From Branchiostoma belcheri (Eukaryota; Chordata; Leptocardii; Amphioxiformes; Branchiostomatidae), in NCBI RefSeq assembly GCF_001625305.1, contig NW_017803880.1, positions 152,901-216,900 of the forward strand: 64,000 nt of DNA, given 5' to 3'. Positions 22,263 to 34,731 of the stretch are shown here, one piece after another. The notes under the pieces are model-generated. The model was not told where the DNA came from, did not search any database, and saw nothing but the letters and a program-made list of their open reading frames with translations. The stretch's first letter is position 1, and each line of letters starts with the position of its first letter. The translations under genes and the position numbers were made by a program.

Positions 22263-22812
22263 AAGGTTTGGCAGTACAAAGGATATCATACATCACAGCA
22301 TGATTACGGACACTCCAATAACCTGGGGATACAGGATTTATGGCATAAACACAGTAACATAAACGCTGATACTTATAAGCTTTATGCAGAGAAAAATGCA
22401 CAAGATGCTTTTCTCATATTTTATACTATAGATTTTGTGTGAAGATGGCGATATTAGAGAAAAAGGGGTCCAAGGTCTGATGAGAAGTTCATACCATAAG
22501 GAATAACCGTCTATTACCGTACATACAAAGGAATCGGTGCTTCAGAAGACCTGCTGAATATCTCTCATCTCCAGCAGGTTGTAAGAGAAGATTAGTGAAC
22601 CTGGTGGAGGCGGGTGGATTGTGGCAACAGGTATAAAATATGCATCGTCAGGGCGCTTATAACAACAGCTTTTCCCGACAGGTTTTCATTGAATGCAGTT
22701 TGTGGAAACGTTTAGAGTAGCTTGTCTTGCAATTGCCTTCGTGCTCTGCCCTAATCCTCTCTAAGCCAGATTCGGTAGAAGTTTATTTTGTATTTATAAT
22801 TGTCTTGTACAG

Positions 22813-22977
22813 GCTTACACACACACAACACACACACACATACACACACACAACACACACGCACACAACACACACAACACACACGCGCACACACACACAC
22901 ACACACACGCACACACACACACACACGCACGCACACACAACACATACACACACACACACACACACACAAACACACAC
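22813..22977. repeat. (CA)n microsatellite
   Basis: About 165 bp of CA repeats with interspersed AACA and GCGC variants. Confidence 0.98.
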
Positions 22978-24009
22978 TTTATTTCATAACCATATTTTTT
23001 TTAAGTGTGACGTGAATCATTGCGGATACACCGTGGGGTTCCTGACGCAACAATTTGTAAGTACTTACACATGTTTATTACTGCATTTATTTTCTCACCG
23101 TGCATGACGCATATAATTTTACTGGCCGGAAAAAAAACATGTAGGGAAATAATGATTTTTTTTACCTATTTTGACCAACTTGTGAATGTAGTATTTTCGA
23201 TGGTGAAACTTTTTTTGTCAATGTTACAAGTAACTAGTCATTTGAATTTTGAGGCAATGCATTTCTCCAGCGGACCAACTCCCCTGGTATGTTAGCTCTC
23301 TATTTGGCCGATGTCTATTCTTTCCGATGCCGCCTTCCGAACCCTGGTAGAGGCTAGTAGGCTACAGAGTACAGTTTGCCGCAACTGTGAGAAAGACGTG
23401 AATTCTCCGGAGCTGTTAAGGAGTGGACAGAACACACAAATGGCCAAACCGTTCATGAGTTCCAACCTAATGTTGGTGACCCTCTGATAAGACTGGTATC
23501 TTACGTAAATGGGCACTTCTGACACCCACCGGCGTTTCATAACTTTAATCAGAAGTCACGCTTGTGCCGATAAGTGAGGTTATTGAACCTTGCTTTGATC
23601 TGATTTAGTTTCTTGGAAATCAAATCAAATCAAATTAAACCCACCTTCTTATCTCATTGGAATGTGAAGGTTGGTGTGGAGAATAAAATAAATGTCGGTA
23701 TCAAATGTTGGCATGAAAGTTGTTTTCAAATCCTTAATTACATTCTGAATTATTGCAATTTCCTGCTTATTTCAGTCCTCCACGAGCCAGGCGGATCTGT
23801 AAATCCTTTCAGATCCGATCCTGCCAAGCCGAGCCTTCCGTCTCTAGTTTGTGGAGCCTCCCATTAAAGTGGCAGTTCCGGAGGCAATCAGAGTTTTCCA
23901 CTCAGGCCTTTTGTCGGCAATCTGGCAGGGATTTAAGCAACGACTATTCCCCGGATCCTTCCCGGACGTAATTAAGCAGCTTCTATCAGGCTTCAGGAGG
24001 CGGCTGGAA
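22978..24009. other. no gene seen
   Basis: Non-coding sequence. 23310-23350 shares GCCGCCTTCCGAACCCTGGT-like sequence with the left flank of the foldback at 20398, a repeat-family relic. Confidence 0.4.
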
Positions 24010-24080
24010 AGAGTTTTGTAGTATTGTTGTATTACTGCCACACTTTGTACCTTGTACGATTGTTGAGCAATAAAGTTCAT
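24010..24080 (+). repeat. retroelement-like 3' tail, copy 1
   Basis: TTTTGTAGTATTGTTGTATT then TGCCACACTTTGTACCTTGT and GAGCAATAAAGTTCAT. It is nearly identical to 55157-55228. The AATAAA and conserved block suggest the 3' end of a non-LTR element. Confidence 0.75.
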
Positions 24081-24239
24081 TCATTTTCGTATTTATGTAT
24101 AAATAAATCTTACGCTGTGGCGTGTTATTAAGGATCTAATCGCACTAATAATTCATCACTTATGGCATTTCTCGGGCAGAATTTTTGTATCCTAGGAAAC
24201 GGAGGTGATTACGTGCAATCTGATCTGTTTGTTCTTTCC

Positions 24240-25205
24240 GGGAAATAAAATTACGTAGGCACGGATGCCAAAAGCTTCGATTCAAGCCCAATAGATGAAA
24301 CGCTTGTACCATAAATCGAACTTTTATCTACAAGTATAGAACACACAATGCCTGAATCGAATAATGAGGAAACAAAATTATGTAGGTAAGGCTGCCAAAA
24401 TATAAAGCTTGGATTCAAGCCAGAAATATGGAACGCTTGTATCATAAATCGACCTTTTATCTACAAGTATAGAAGACAGGCTAGAAACGTCTGGCGTGCA
24501 TGAAATAATCAGGAAAAAATTACGTAGGCAAGGCTGCCGAAATCTAAAGCTTAAATTCAAGCCAGACAAGTATGAAACGCTTGTATCATAAATAAAAATT
24601 TTATCTAATAGTATATAGCTCCAAGTATAGAAGACAAGCTAGAAACGCCTGCCGTTCATCAAATAAGGCCATGTTGATTTGATTATATGGATGACATCCG
24701 CGCGCGCATACATTTTCGGCCGTTTCCAAAAAAAAAAAGTTTTCAACCATACTGTAAATCATACAAAACAGTTGCAAAATGAGCAAATTTAAACCGTAAG
24801 TTGCCAAAAAAAATATTTGACAACGATACCAATGTCGTAGAAAGCCAAAATCAAACAAAAAAGACGAAAATGTAAAGAAATGAATTTGAAGAGTAGATTA
24901 TTCGCCAAACGATACTCTTGTGCCCTTTGTTCAACCTTCATGACCACGTAGATTTCATAATGAAAGCAACTTTTTTTTTTTGCAAAACTTTTTTTTATTC
25001 GCACGCTCGCATCAGTTTTGGGGTTCCCAGAGGATGTCATCCATATAATCAAATCAACATGGCCTAATCAGAAAAAAAATTACGTAGGTAAGGCTGCCAA
25101 AATCTAAAGCTTCGATTCAAGCCCGATGTATAAAACGGTTGTAACATAAATCGAACTTTTATCTCAAAGTATTGAAGACAGGCGGGAAATGCCAGCATCA
25201 AATAA
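24240..25205. repeat. tandem array, ~130-bp unit, interrupted by a MITE
   Basis: Four units share TTACGTAGGYAAGGCTGCCAA, AAAGCTTCGATTCAAGCC and CGAACTTTTATCTACAAGTA. They start near 24250, 24380, 24515 and 25080; the last is separated from the others by an inserted element. Confidence 0.9.
24667..25064. mobile_element. PIF/Harbinger-type MITE (398 bp) nested in the tandem array
   Basis: A perfect terminal inverted repeat of about 33 bp begins GGCCATGTTGATTTGATTAT. It is flanked by TAA on both sides (24664-24666 and 25065-25067). Intact array units carry one TAA in the context AAATAATCAG, so the insertion duplicated 3 bp. GG-starting TIRs with a TAA/TTA duplication are the hallmark of PIF/Harbinger. 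No coding capacity is seen. Confidence 0.92.
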
Positions 25206-25289
25206 TCAAAGAGACTCTGATTTCTATCCCATCAGAGATATTTCAGCTTGAGGCATCATAGCCATGGCATCAATTACAACGTTTGAACC

Positions 25290-25635
25290 ATGGCTCTTCA
25301 AAGGCTCCAACTACTTTGGCGGTGGGATGAGAAAAATCCAATGTTTTATGCGTCAACAGATGGTGACAATAGCAGGTATAAGCAATGGGCGGATGCAAGT
25401 ATGTACTTCGCTGTGATTTTTCTAGTTGTACTGTATAATGTTTGTAATATATGGATCACAGAAGCAGCTGAAATGCTGCCGCGTGCACCACATGTATTGC
25501 CGTTACAATCTGAGGGAAAAAAAGAAAGGTCATGGGTGGATGTTCTTGGTCGATCAGTCAACTTACGACCAGATGCTGCATCCAGCAAACTTAGACATGC
25601 AAGCAGATGCAGGTATCCTACTCGGTATCAGTTAA
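25290..25635 (+). CDS. unassigned possible exons
   Basis: An open frame begins MALQRLQLLWRWDEKNPMFY, and a possible donor (GCAA|GTATGT) lies at about 25399. A second segment after ATCACAG reads KQLKCCRVHHMYCRYNLREK then GHGWMFLVDQSTYDQML and stops. The Cys/His content of the second part is gene-like, but I recognise no family. Confidence 0.22.
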
Positions 25636-26317
25636 ATCCACATGGTTTAGTACGTGCTTCATTCTCATCTGGCTACAACCGTTTGTGTGAGGAGTTGAGA
25701 AGGCGACACTAGTCCCCAAACCACATAGGAGAACCATCATGTATTTTAAGGCTGTGTTTTTTTCGTGTGTTATTGTGTGACAGTGTTATTTTGTATTGAT
25801 GTAGTACAAGACGTATACTGCCTCTACGGACTGTGGCTACGGGAGTGAGTGAGTGAGTGCGTGAGTGAGTGCGTGAGTGAGCGAGTAAGTAGCTGAGATG
25901 TCAAGCTAAATTGTGGATCCCAAGGAAACCACATGTAACGTGTGTGGACGGGCTGATCTGGCAAGAATATGTCACATCATCCACGTAAGGGCACACGAGT
26001 AACGTCTTCGTTGGAAACGACGTACTGCCTTAGCAAGAATTTCCAATGATTTTCATCTTCCTGAAGAGAAATTCAAAGACGTAGACGTAGAAGACGTAGA
26101 AAACTGACTCTGCTTGGATGACTCTGACAGCAGGTCTAATTCTAGAGTGTTGGAAAGCTGAATGCCTGGAGCTGCCGCTTGCTGTGATGGGTTGATTGGC
26201 CCTAAGTGCCACTAACATCTGCCCTTTGAAGTGTGCTAATTGCACCAAAGCTGTGGTAGATTGTGCTTAAGGCATGGAAAGTTCCAGATATATGTACATG
26301 CACGCGTGAATATTGGT
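25636..26317. other. no gene seen; (GTGA)n run
   Basis: Contains a GTGAGTGAGTGC-type simple repeat at about 25845-25890. Confidence 0.5.
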
Positions 26318-26327
26318 TTAAATATCT

Positions 26328-26432
26328 AATCTCCAAGCAGATCTTTCGGTGGCAAGACAGTATCCATTGACCAGAGGAGTGTCCATTAGCCACCGATATT
26401 GTCTTGCCACCGAAAGATCTGCTCGGAGATTA
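26328..26432. mobile_element. short foldback element with 10-bp target duplication
   Basis: The left arm AATCTCCAAGCAGATCTTTC pairs with the right arm ending GATCTGCTCGGAGATT (about 37-bp arms, two mismatches, ~30-bp loop). TTAAATATCT occurs exactly at both flanks (26318-26327 and 26433-26442). A 9-10-bp duplication fits Mutator-like elements best. The terminal TCTCCAAGCAGA is shared with 20398. Confidence 0.88.
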
Positions 26433-26442
26433 TTAAATATCT

Positions 26443-28400
26443 ACATCTAAAGCTCTGTGTGTGACATCCGCGCTGCCGGCAGAAAAGAAAAGGGACCGCT
26501 GCTGAGAATTTTACCACCGTGGAAGAGCGGTAACTTCACAGGAGCTTGTCTCACCCATTCTACATCTAACAAACGGCTCCAGGTCTGCAAATTAAATGCG
26601 TGATGTTATGGACATGTCGACGGCGCTTGACAAGTCGCGTGCGCTGTCGTGCTGAGCTCTGATCTGCTTTGAACAACGGATGTACAATTTTGCATATTTG
26701 CTAACGAGGAAGCCCATTACAACTTAGTGCCAGCATCATCCTCTCTGATGAGGCCCAGGCAAAAATGAAGAGATCAAACAATTCATACAGTTTAATAATG
26801 CAAAAACTGGAACAAGCAATGTATCAGGACCAGGGATGTCTCCAGCACCCATCCCGTCGTTTGCTTCTGAGGAAGGGACACATGTTTGGTTAAATTTACT
26901 CAATAAAATGCTGTTTTTGATAATGCATCAATTATCGCTTCAGATGCTTTAAAATTAAGATGACAGATTATCCCTAAAGTCGGATCTTGCCAGTGGTTGA
27001 CCCAAAAATGTTGGAGTCATGTTTGTACTAGGGTCGGTCTGGAAAAACAACATTTCTTTTCATAGGTCTGAGCTGATACTATCCTTATATGCAACACCTT
27101 CATAATCATGCACGTATAGTGCACGTATAATGGGCCTAATTAATGACAAAAAATGAATATGATTCATCTTCAATGATCATTTGTACCACTAGTATTTTAT
27201 CATCGTCATCACCGGATGCCATTTTGGGATTGTACATGTACTAGTTCGTGGAAACCAAAAGTGTCTAGTGATGTTTTTTGCGCAGTTTTGCCATGTTCAG
27301 TTGGTAACGCTAAAAGTTAACGGTAGCATGAGGCGTCCGTACAAAATCTTACCATCACCAGTAAGCCCGCACGGCACTGTGAATGATTACAAAAGATGAT
27401 CTATGCGGCTCATCCAGACCACAGCTGTGTCGTAAGAGCCACAATACTTCAGCCCCTGGAGACGTCCTTTATGTAAGACAACCATGTCCCAGGGGTGGTT
27501 GTTAGGCACGGTATTTGAGCTTTACATTCCCAAACGACTTACGGCATGTGGCATAATATGGCCATATTGGTTTTCAGTTTATCCAGACAAAATGTAATAC
27601 TTTCTTTATTTACAACACTGAAAAAAGTTTGCATAGTAAAACTGAATTAAGTTGTAATGTGGCGTAATACGGCCATATTGTTTTTCAGGTTATCCAAACA
27701 AAAGGTAATACTTTCTTTATTTACAACACTGAAAGTATTGTAAAAAAACGTGTGCCTAGTAAAACTGAATCAAGCTCCATTCCATGATATGAAAGAGTGT
27801 CTCGCTAGTTCCATGCGGTAACAATAAACCTTTATGACCTATATATTTTGTCGAGTGTCCTATCGCGTATATGATATGAAGCAGCACTCACAATATTGTG
27901 TTGTGAAACGCCGATTTAACAATGGAGAGACTAGAGCTATACCTATACGATTTAGAGTCTCTTTTAGATAGGTCTTTATGAAATTGTATCTGAAATACAC
28001 GTGCCTAGCTTTTTATGGGGTGCTTGGGATAGGCCAACATGATTTGCTTTTACATGGGGAAAATTTGAAATGTCCTCCACACTTTTACATTACGTAAACA
28101 ACAGTATCTTCTAAAACATGCTGAATTGTTAGAGCTATTGTGTGATGATATTTTTGAATACCAATTCGTCTTTCGTTTTGGACACAGTGTTATTGAAATA
28201 TATAGAATATAAAATATATAGTTTTTTTTCTAAATTTTTTACTAGTTTTAGTAGAATCAGATTGAGCCACGACCTTCCCCCTTTCCCACATTAAAAGCAA
28301 AGCTCTTCCAAGAATTCGTGTCTTTTGTATGGCCCACGAGTGATGCATGGTATCAATTTGTACCGCATTCACCACTTCAAACCATTTTCCGCTTGGTCTG
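26443..28400. repeat. non-coding with a 113-bp tandem duplication
   Basis: No gene seen. 27551-27663 and 27664-27770 are two diverged copies with GGCCATATTG, TTTTCAG and AATACTTTCTTTATTTACAA. 28536-28590 resembles 28920-28975 (ATGCCAACTC ... GGACAA-AAGAGACA), and 28800-28855 looks like a LINE 3' end (GAATAAACCATTATTATTAT). Confidence 0.6.
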
Positions 28401-28959
28401 AACACATCAAATGTAAAAGTCAAGTACCTTTTTGTGCACTACACGCTCCAGCGCACTCCATTTTACCGCCTACAATGTGCCGAATTTGCTACTTAATCTT
28501 TTGCACAATGTGGGCGGATACGGAACCATCCAATATGCCAACTCTTGTCTGATTGTAAATTTCAGAAAATGGACAAGAAGAGACAAGGATGAACAGAGCA
28601 TGGACGGACTATATTTTACTGTTCAAAGACTGTTTTTATCCTGCCTGTAATTTGTGTAAATCTGATATTTTAAATGAACGACCTTTTCACGTATCTTATA
28701 TTAATAATTAATGACGTATAACTATTTTAATGTGTGCTAACTTTTTAATAATCAATTATGTAATTGTCAGAGCAATTCAGGTCCCAATTACATGGAACCT
28801 GCCATTCTGAACAAGTGACGAATGCATGACGAATAAACCATTATTATTATGTTACAATGAGCTATTTCCTGGCCTAGATGCCATCCCCTTGTCAACATAC
28901 GCATTTAAAAGCCCTCCAATATGCCAACTCTAGCTTGCTTGCAATCTTTGGGAATGGAC

Positions 28960-29205
28960 AACAAGAGACAGATTGAGCATTTTCCTCGATAGAGCTCCAG
29001 GGGTAGACTTCCTCTGGCCACCACGATGGCGTCGACTCCGGCTTTCCCCAGCCCGGTTGACCGCGCCCAGTCAGCAGTTTTGTGTAGCAGGGGATGAGTT
29101 CTCTCATCTGCTCGTTGTTCAGTTGGTTCCACCGCACGTCGGGGAGCGGTAGAACAAGTCGTGTAGAGGAAGACTCAACACGCTGCGTCTCCTCAGGCTC
29201 CGAAT
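28960..29205 (-). CDS. exon with NRF1/EWG-like DNA-binding domain
   Basis: After an acceptor (TTTATCCAG), the leftward frame reads DSEPEETQRVESSS, then WNQLNNEQMRELIPCYTK and LTGRGQPGWGKPESTPSWWP followed by EEVYPWSSI. The GRG-PGWG-x(4-6)-WWPE-x-PW pattern is the core of the NRF1 / P3A2 / Erect wing DNA-binding domain. Only this exon is seen; the downstream sequence to 28892 stays open but is unrelated. It lies head-to-head with the second KDZ gene (starts 29681), so it may belong to the same element or to an independent domesticated or captured gene. Which of these holds is unknown. Confidence 0.65.
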
Positions 29206-29379
29206 CTGGATAAAGAAGATAAACAAGATTTTTAATGTATGACAATTATATCCAATGTAGCAATATTGCCATTTTTCATTGTGTTCGTCTATTTCTATGG
29301 TCTTATCCAATTTGTCTCTAAATAGCGCAAAGTTTGGTTTCATGTTTTTTTAAAATAAAACATACTGTACTTAGCGATA

Positions 29380-29620
29380 CGGATACTTGTTTCGTACAAC
29401 CAGGCCAGATACAGAATTGTTTCCAAATTTTTTAAACATCTACAAGTATAGACGTAAATGTTCAATCGTGTGTTTTTCTTTGCAATTGTTACATTGGTCA
29501 ATCCTTCCCAAGTCGATACATGGCCTGTTCGATACGCAAAGTCGTTCGATGCAAAGTCGTTTTGAATTCGATATACACGTATTTAGGGTCCCGGTAAAAA
29601 CGCCGAGCGATCAATGGGCA
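29380..29620 (-). pseudogene. L1/Tx1-like LINE C-terminal fragment
   Basis: Reading leftward, DQCNNCKEKHTIEHLRLYL is the CxxC..E-x-x-x-H zinc-binding block of L1-clade ORF2 C-termini. It is related to the copy at 40329-40110 (CNNCNEKHTIEHLL). Confidence 0.65.
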
Positions 29621-29680
29621 TAGTAAACATTGATAATGATAATGATCGCTTTAACCAACATTATTTTTGTTCTTCTTCAG

Positions 29681-32600
29681 CCTCCCTGGGGAATTCGATC
29701 AGGCGTTTGCTTACGCACGAAACGTCAGACTGAATCAGCGTTGTTTCAAGCTTCCCCTGGACGGTTGCTATGCCTATCCAGACTGGAGTGAGAAGGAGAG
29801 GCATCTTCTGCGAAACTTCGTCCTCGTGGAAGCGAAACGCATCTGCACGGAGCGTGAAGAGGACTCCGGAGTTCTCTACATGTGCAACTGTGCAAGTGCA
29901 GAACGTAACCGTGACCGTTTAGTTCACATGGACAACATAGTAAGTATTTTTTCCAAACTATATAGTTAAAGGCAATACTCAAACAGGTACAATGTATGAC
30001 CAGTAATCAAAGTGTAAAATAATTAAGTGTAGAAGTCGTTATCACATGGGCTACACCAGTTTAATATAATATAGTTGAATCTGCGTTCGTTATATAGTAG
30101 CTGAATATATGAATGATTATAATGCTCTGACTCAACGGTTAGAGGCAAAAAAGGTCGTTTTAAAATGTAGATATATGACTTTAACATCAAACTACAATCC
30201 AGCGTTATCATAACAATTTTCAGGTGGAGGACCCATCGGACTTGCAGCTGCGAGAGGAGACCAACTACTGCCTTCACGCTAAGGCGGCTGCACAGCTCAA
30301 CCTCCAACCGTTTGATGACGATGAGGACGCGGACAGTGTGCAACAGATAGCAACAGTGCCGTTTCTTGCTGCTGTGCATGACGGGGATAGATATGGTTAG
30401 TTTAAAAGTAGATAAACAATCGATTTTTCAGATCATTCAGAGTTATTCGTGATGCTAAACTTGAGTTGAATTGAGACTGTTGAATTAGCTGTTTATATCC
30501 CACAGTACATCATTGTCTGTATCTGATCGGCCGTCTTGTCTGATTTTAGGTTTGCTGAAGCGTGTTGGACGTGCTGGCAAGTTAACTTGTCAGCAATGTC
30601 CCTACCAACGGCACAGCTGTGGCCATGTCCAATTCTACAATGACTGGTGCAAGGAGAGGAATGTGGAACCGGAGGTAGTTCTCCAACTTGCGTCCGAATC
30701 AACAGAAGAATTCGAGAGCATCTCGTTCACCCCTATTCCCTACCCCTGGCCGGCGGAGATGAAAGAGACGTATGAGAGGTAAGTACATTATACCAACTTA
30801 TAAGGTCTATTTAAACCAGAATAAGTAACTAAATAAATTGACTAGGTTATGTACATAATATGTATCTCAATACAAGTATTGTCCAGATAATCCTGAGGCT
30901 TTGTGGTAGATAGATGCTCAAAACATTATGCTAGGACCAATTTTATGCCCAAAATTGCCATGTTATACTGTTGCACTTTTAAACATGTTCAGACCATCGT
31001 GCTGATACCGTGTATTCCATAAACCTTGCGAAACAAAACATTGCTTTGTGTTTCCAGCCTAGCGGAACCATGGTAACAGCTGGGATGGAAGGGATCCGAT
31101 CGAACAGGGATGGGTGAGCCATGGCCAAGTTCACATCCACATGGAGGAGCTGACTATAACGACCTACAAGATCGCCGACGGCAGCGAGGTCAATCGAGTG
31201 GCGTGCTACAGACCGACTGTCGGAGGTTGTTCCTGCCGCCGAGAGTACGACGGGCGAGATGACCTTCTGCATAACTTGGACAAGTAAGAATATTTCGTAT
31301 GGTGCTCCATAAGGTGCCTTAAATAACCATTGGTCTTAACTACTAGTACAAATATATTTGTATTATCATACATGACACGCGAAATTACATGTATCGTAGT
31401 ACTATTTTGTTGTACCTGGTACCTGTTGTACACCATATTACCATATTCTAAGTTGGGTGACTGTCTTTTCTTCCAGAAACATGTTCTATTTCGGGTTTCT
31501 CCTGAAATACATGCATGATATGGTCTACGCCAGGAAACCCCTGAAAGCTGCCGAGAGAAGTGCCAACAAGACTCGGCAGACGGCAACAACCCAGTCACCG
31601 CTCAGCTACCGCCTGGTGAGGAAGGCTTGGAACTCTTGGGCTAGACGGCTTGCCATACCTTGGAATGACGTATGTGTGCATTCTTATTTCATGAATATTT
31701 TAATCACTTTATATCCGGATAATCTTAACATTTCATAGAAAGGAATATATCCAATTACATTCAAAAGTGTATAAAGTACTCGTATTATTGACTTTTTACT
31801 TCATGTAGCTATACTCTTTATTGCAACTTCATACCCGAGCTGCTGACAAGGACAAACTGACAAGGGCAATGAGTACAGAATGTATTGAATGTATCGTATA
31901 AAGCCATGTGCTAACAATCAAGTGCTAAGGTTCTGACAATGTGACATAACCAGTTTTTCTTGTTGCTATTTACCATATCGTGTCATGTGTTGAGACAATA
32001 GGACATCTACTTGTAAAAGATGTGAAATCTAGTTGTCTTAGCCAATACTTAGTAAACTAAAACATCGACATCCATAGAAGAAATAAATAAACAAGAAATG
32101 AATGCATAAATAGATAAACATTCACAATTTGTCTACTGCAGGTTTTCTGTTGTCCTGTGTGCGGCCCAGAACCGACGACTGTGGTCTGTGACGGCACGGC
32201 GATTGGGTCCCGCCGGGATTTTCTGCCCTCCACCACGGAAGCTACAGAGGACAACGACGACACGAGTCCAAAGGTTGCCGGATCCAGCCATGCGGATAGG
32301 GTCTTCGTGAAGACAAAACAAGCCAGAGACCTTCTGTTACGCCTTAGTGGAGAGAAGAGGGGACAGAAGGCCGGCATTTAAAACGGACTTTCAGAAAGGG
32401 AACTTTCTAACCCTGTCTCCCTCCTGGACAAAGAAGGCCACCGTGAACTGTGTAGGGTAGTGAAGCGGCTGAGATCGGAGGGGGGCGGCCGGGTCGCTCC
32501 GACAACCTACCGTAAGATCTTGTCAGAATTGGCCAAGAACTCACCCGTCTGTGGAATCGTGCAGACTGGAGAAGATGTGGAGGCGGTAGAGCTGATTAGG

Positions 32601-33396
32601 AGGCTGGGTATAAGGGGAAATCGGGTTAACGACTTGTGCTGACTCCACAGCAAGACTTCAGAAATCAGCTCCAGTCATCTTCAGCAGCCTCCGTGACATC
32701 ACCAAAGGAGGAGGGGACATCCCAGATGACATCAAAGGGCTACTTCTTCGTGTCCACAACGTCATGGACAAGACATTCAACAACGTCGCCATGCCGCCAA
32801 CAAGTGCCTACCCCCCACCCCCCGTGCCATCCAATCTGTCGTTCTTCCCGGGCTTGAGTCAGCACACGGGACTTCCCAGGTACGAGGCTGACACGAAGTC
32901 CAACGGTAGCCAAGGCAGCTGCAGGAAGGAATCCTACGGTCATCCGTCACTCACCCCGGGTATTTTTACAATGTTTTGTCGCCATGGTGTTTGTTACGGA
33001 TTTGATTGTATGACTAGTTGTGAGTCACCACGCCATCCCTTTCAAATTTTCCGTACTAGGTTCAGCAGGGCTCCAAATGTCATTGTATATGATAATGCAT
33101 GCAAGTTGCACCAATATGCATTGAATAGGGAGCCTCATTTCTTCCGTAGCACTCAGTTTCTGGTAGATCGCTTCCATTTCCGAGGACATATTGGCTGTTC
33201 CCTGGGATATTGCATGGATGAGTACAAACAGTCTGTTGACATCGCGGCATCCATCAATTCCCAGGTGAACGAGCAAGCCAATTCTGGACTCATCCGCATC
33301 CAGCCTCAGCTTTCCTATATGACCCCCTCCAACTTTGTTTTCCACGCTTCACTCTTCCTTGCTATCCGCAACTTTGATGCTATCTCTAAACTCTAA
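29681..33396 (+). pseudogene. second KDZ transposase gene, CxC4/SWIM-like type, broken
   Basis: Predicted exons: 29681-29939, 30224-30395, 30550-30778, 31080-31283, 31477-31669 and 32142-33396, all in phase. The 5' exon(s) are not found; 29681 begins with the third base of a codon. Features in order: MCNCASAERN, the SWIM-like CQQCPYQRHSCGHV, RPTVGGCSCRREYDG, FCCPVCGPEPTTVVCDGTAI and then the KDZ core with TPGIFTMFCRHGVCYGF, VIVYDNACKL, VDRFHFRGHIGCS and INSQVNEQAN, ending NFDAISKL. Two lesions lie in the last exon: TAA at 32379-32381, and a one-base insertion near 32636, after which the frame resumes with ADSTARLQKSAP. Product class is certain; function is lost unless splicing avoids the lesions. 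It is not closely related to the transposase at 12395. Confidence 0.87.
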
Positions 33397-34683
33397 AATG
33401 ACTGATAAATAAGCTCCTCTCTTTTATCGGGCTTCCTATGAAATGACATACTTGCAACTTCATGTTTAACGCTGTATATATGACTTACCAATAGTAAGAA
33501 TAGTAAAAGAGCTTTTGCCCGGCATGTTTGTGCCGAAACACAATTGTTGATAGTGTTTTCCTTAATGCAAATGTGATACTATCAAATGCGTTATTGCAAT
33601 TATTGTGTTTTTCTTTCCATTATTGTAATATTTTGCCATTGACAGAGAGAAAAGAGAGAGAGAAAGAGAGATGTTTGTTGTTGATATTTTTTTCAATGCA
33701 AATGTGACACTATCAACTGCATGATTGTAAACTTTGGTTTAACTTTTGTATTATCAATGAAATTCCCAAATGGTGTTTTCTCTTTCCATTGTTGTAATAC
33801 TAGTATTTAGCCTTTGAGAGAAGCATAATTGTTGATGATATCTATCCTTAATGCAAATGTGGAGCCTGAAATGTGATGTTATCAAAACCTTGGTTTAACA
33901 TCACGAGAGAGAGAGAGAAACGTCTTTGTTGATACAAGGAGGTTCAAAGAGATCCTTGGTTGATAACATTTTTTCTCAATGCAAATATGATAATATCATC
34001 AGGTGCATTTACTTCTAATAAACAGTTACTTGTTAGTTTAACATGATGGACTGTTATTAGTAAGTTACTGTAATTACTGATTTGATCGGAACGTCTGTAT
34101 ACGTATCGGCATTAAAAGCTTATTGCTACAGTTGGCACAGTCTCGTCAGGATATTGTACCAAGGACATTCAGCCATACATCTCAGCGTAAAAGATCATGT
34201 CAGTTATTAATGTAACACATTATTTCTCAAGTATATGTCAAACTTCGTTCTGCCAGTAAATGCAAAATAACAGAAAACACTGGTTGGAGTTTTCTGAGGC
34301 CTGTAGACAAAGGGCTTGCTCTGCCCCACGCTACCGGAAACGCCAATGCATTCTGGGGCGTCATTCTGTAGGAAACTTGGACAGAAAAGTTTGTGGTTAC
34401 GCTGTGTTTATGAAATATACTGGCACAATAATCGCCCAATAAGTAACAAAAATTACCACAGTGAAAATTAAGTTCTAGCCGTAGAATTGACCACTTTTGG
34501 TAGTGAAATCCACGGCTTTTTCGGCACCGCGAGCGTTCTGACTAAGTCCGTGGATTTCATCACTAAGTAGTAATATGTAAGTCGGAGGGGTCGTACAATC
34601 CGGGTGGTGGTGCGTGTGGTGCCGCATTCATATGCAAATGCACCACCACCCCTAATGAGCCGAATAATTATGCAAAAATATGA
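33397..34683. repeat. degenerate tandem repeats and GA-rich runs
   Basis: Between 33540 and 34010, TTAATGCAAATGTGATACTAT-like units recur every 120-170 bp, interspersed with GAGAGA runs near 33650 and 33905. No gene seen. Confidence 0.7.

Positions 34684-34731
<48 letters not shown>

Noticed and set aside
22751..23107. Frames of His-Thr or Cys-Val repeats
   Set aside because: Translation of the (CA)n microsatellite.
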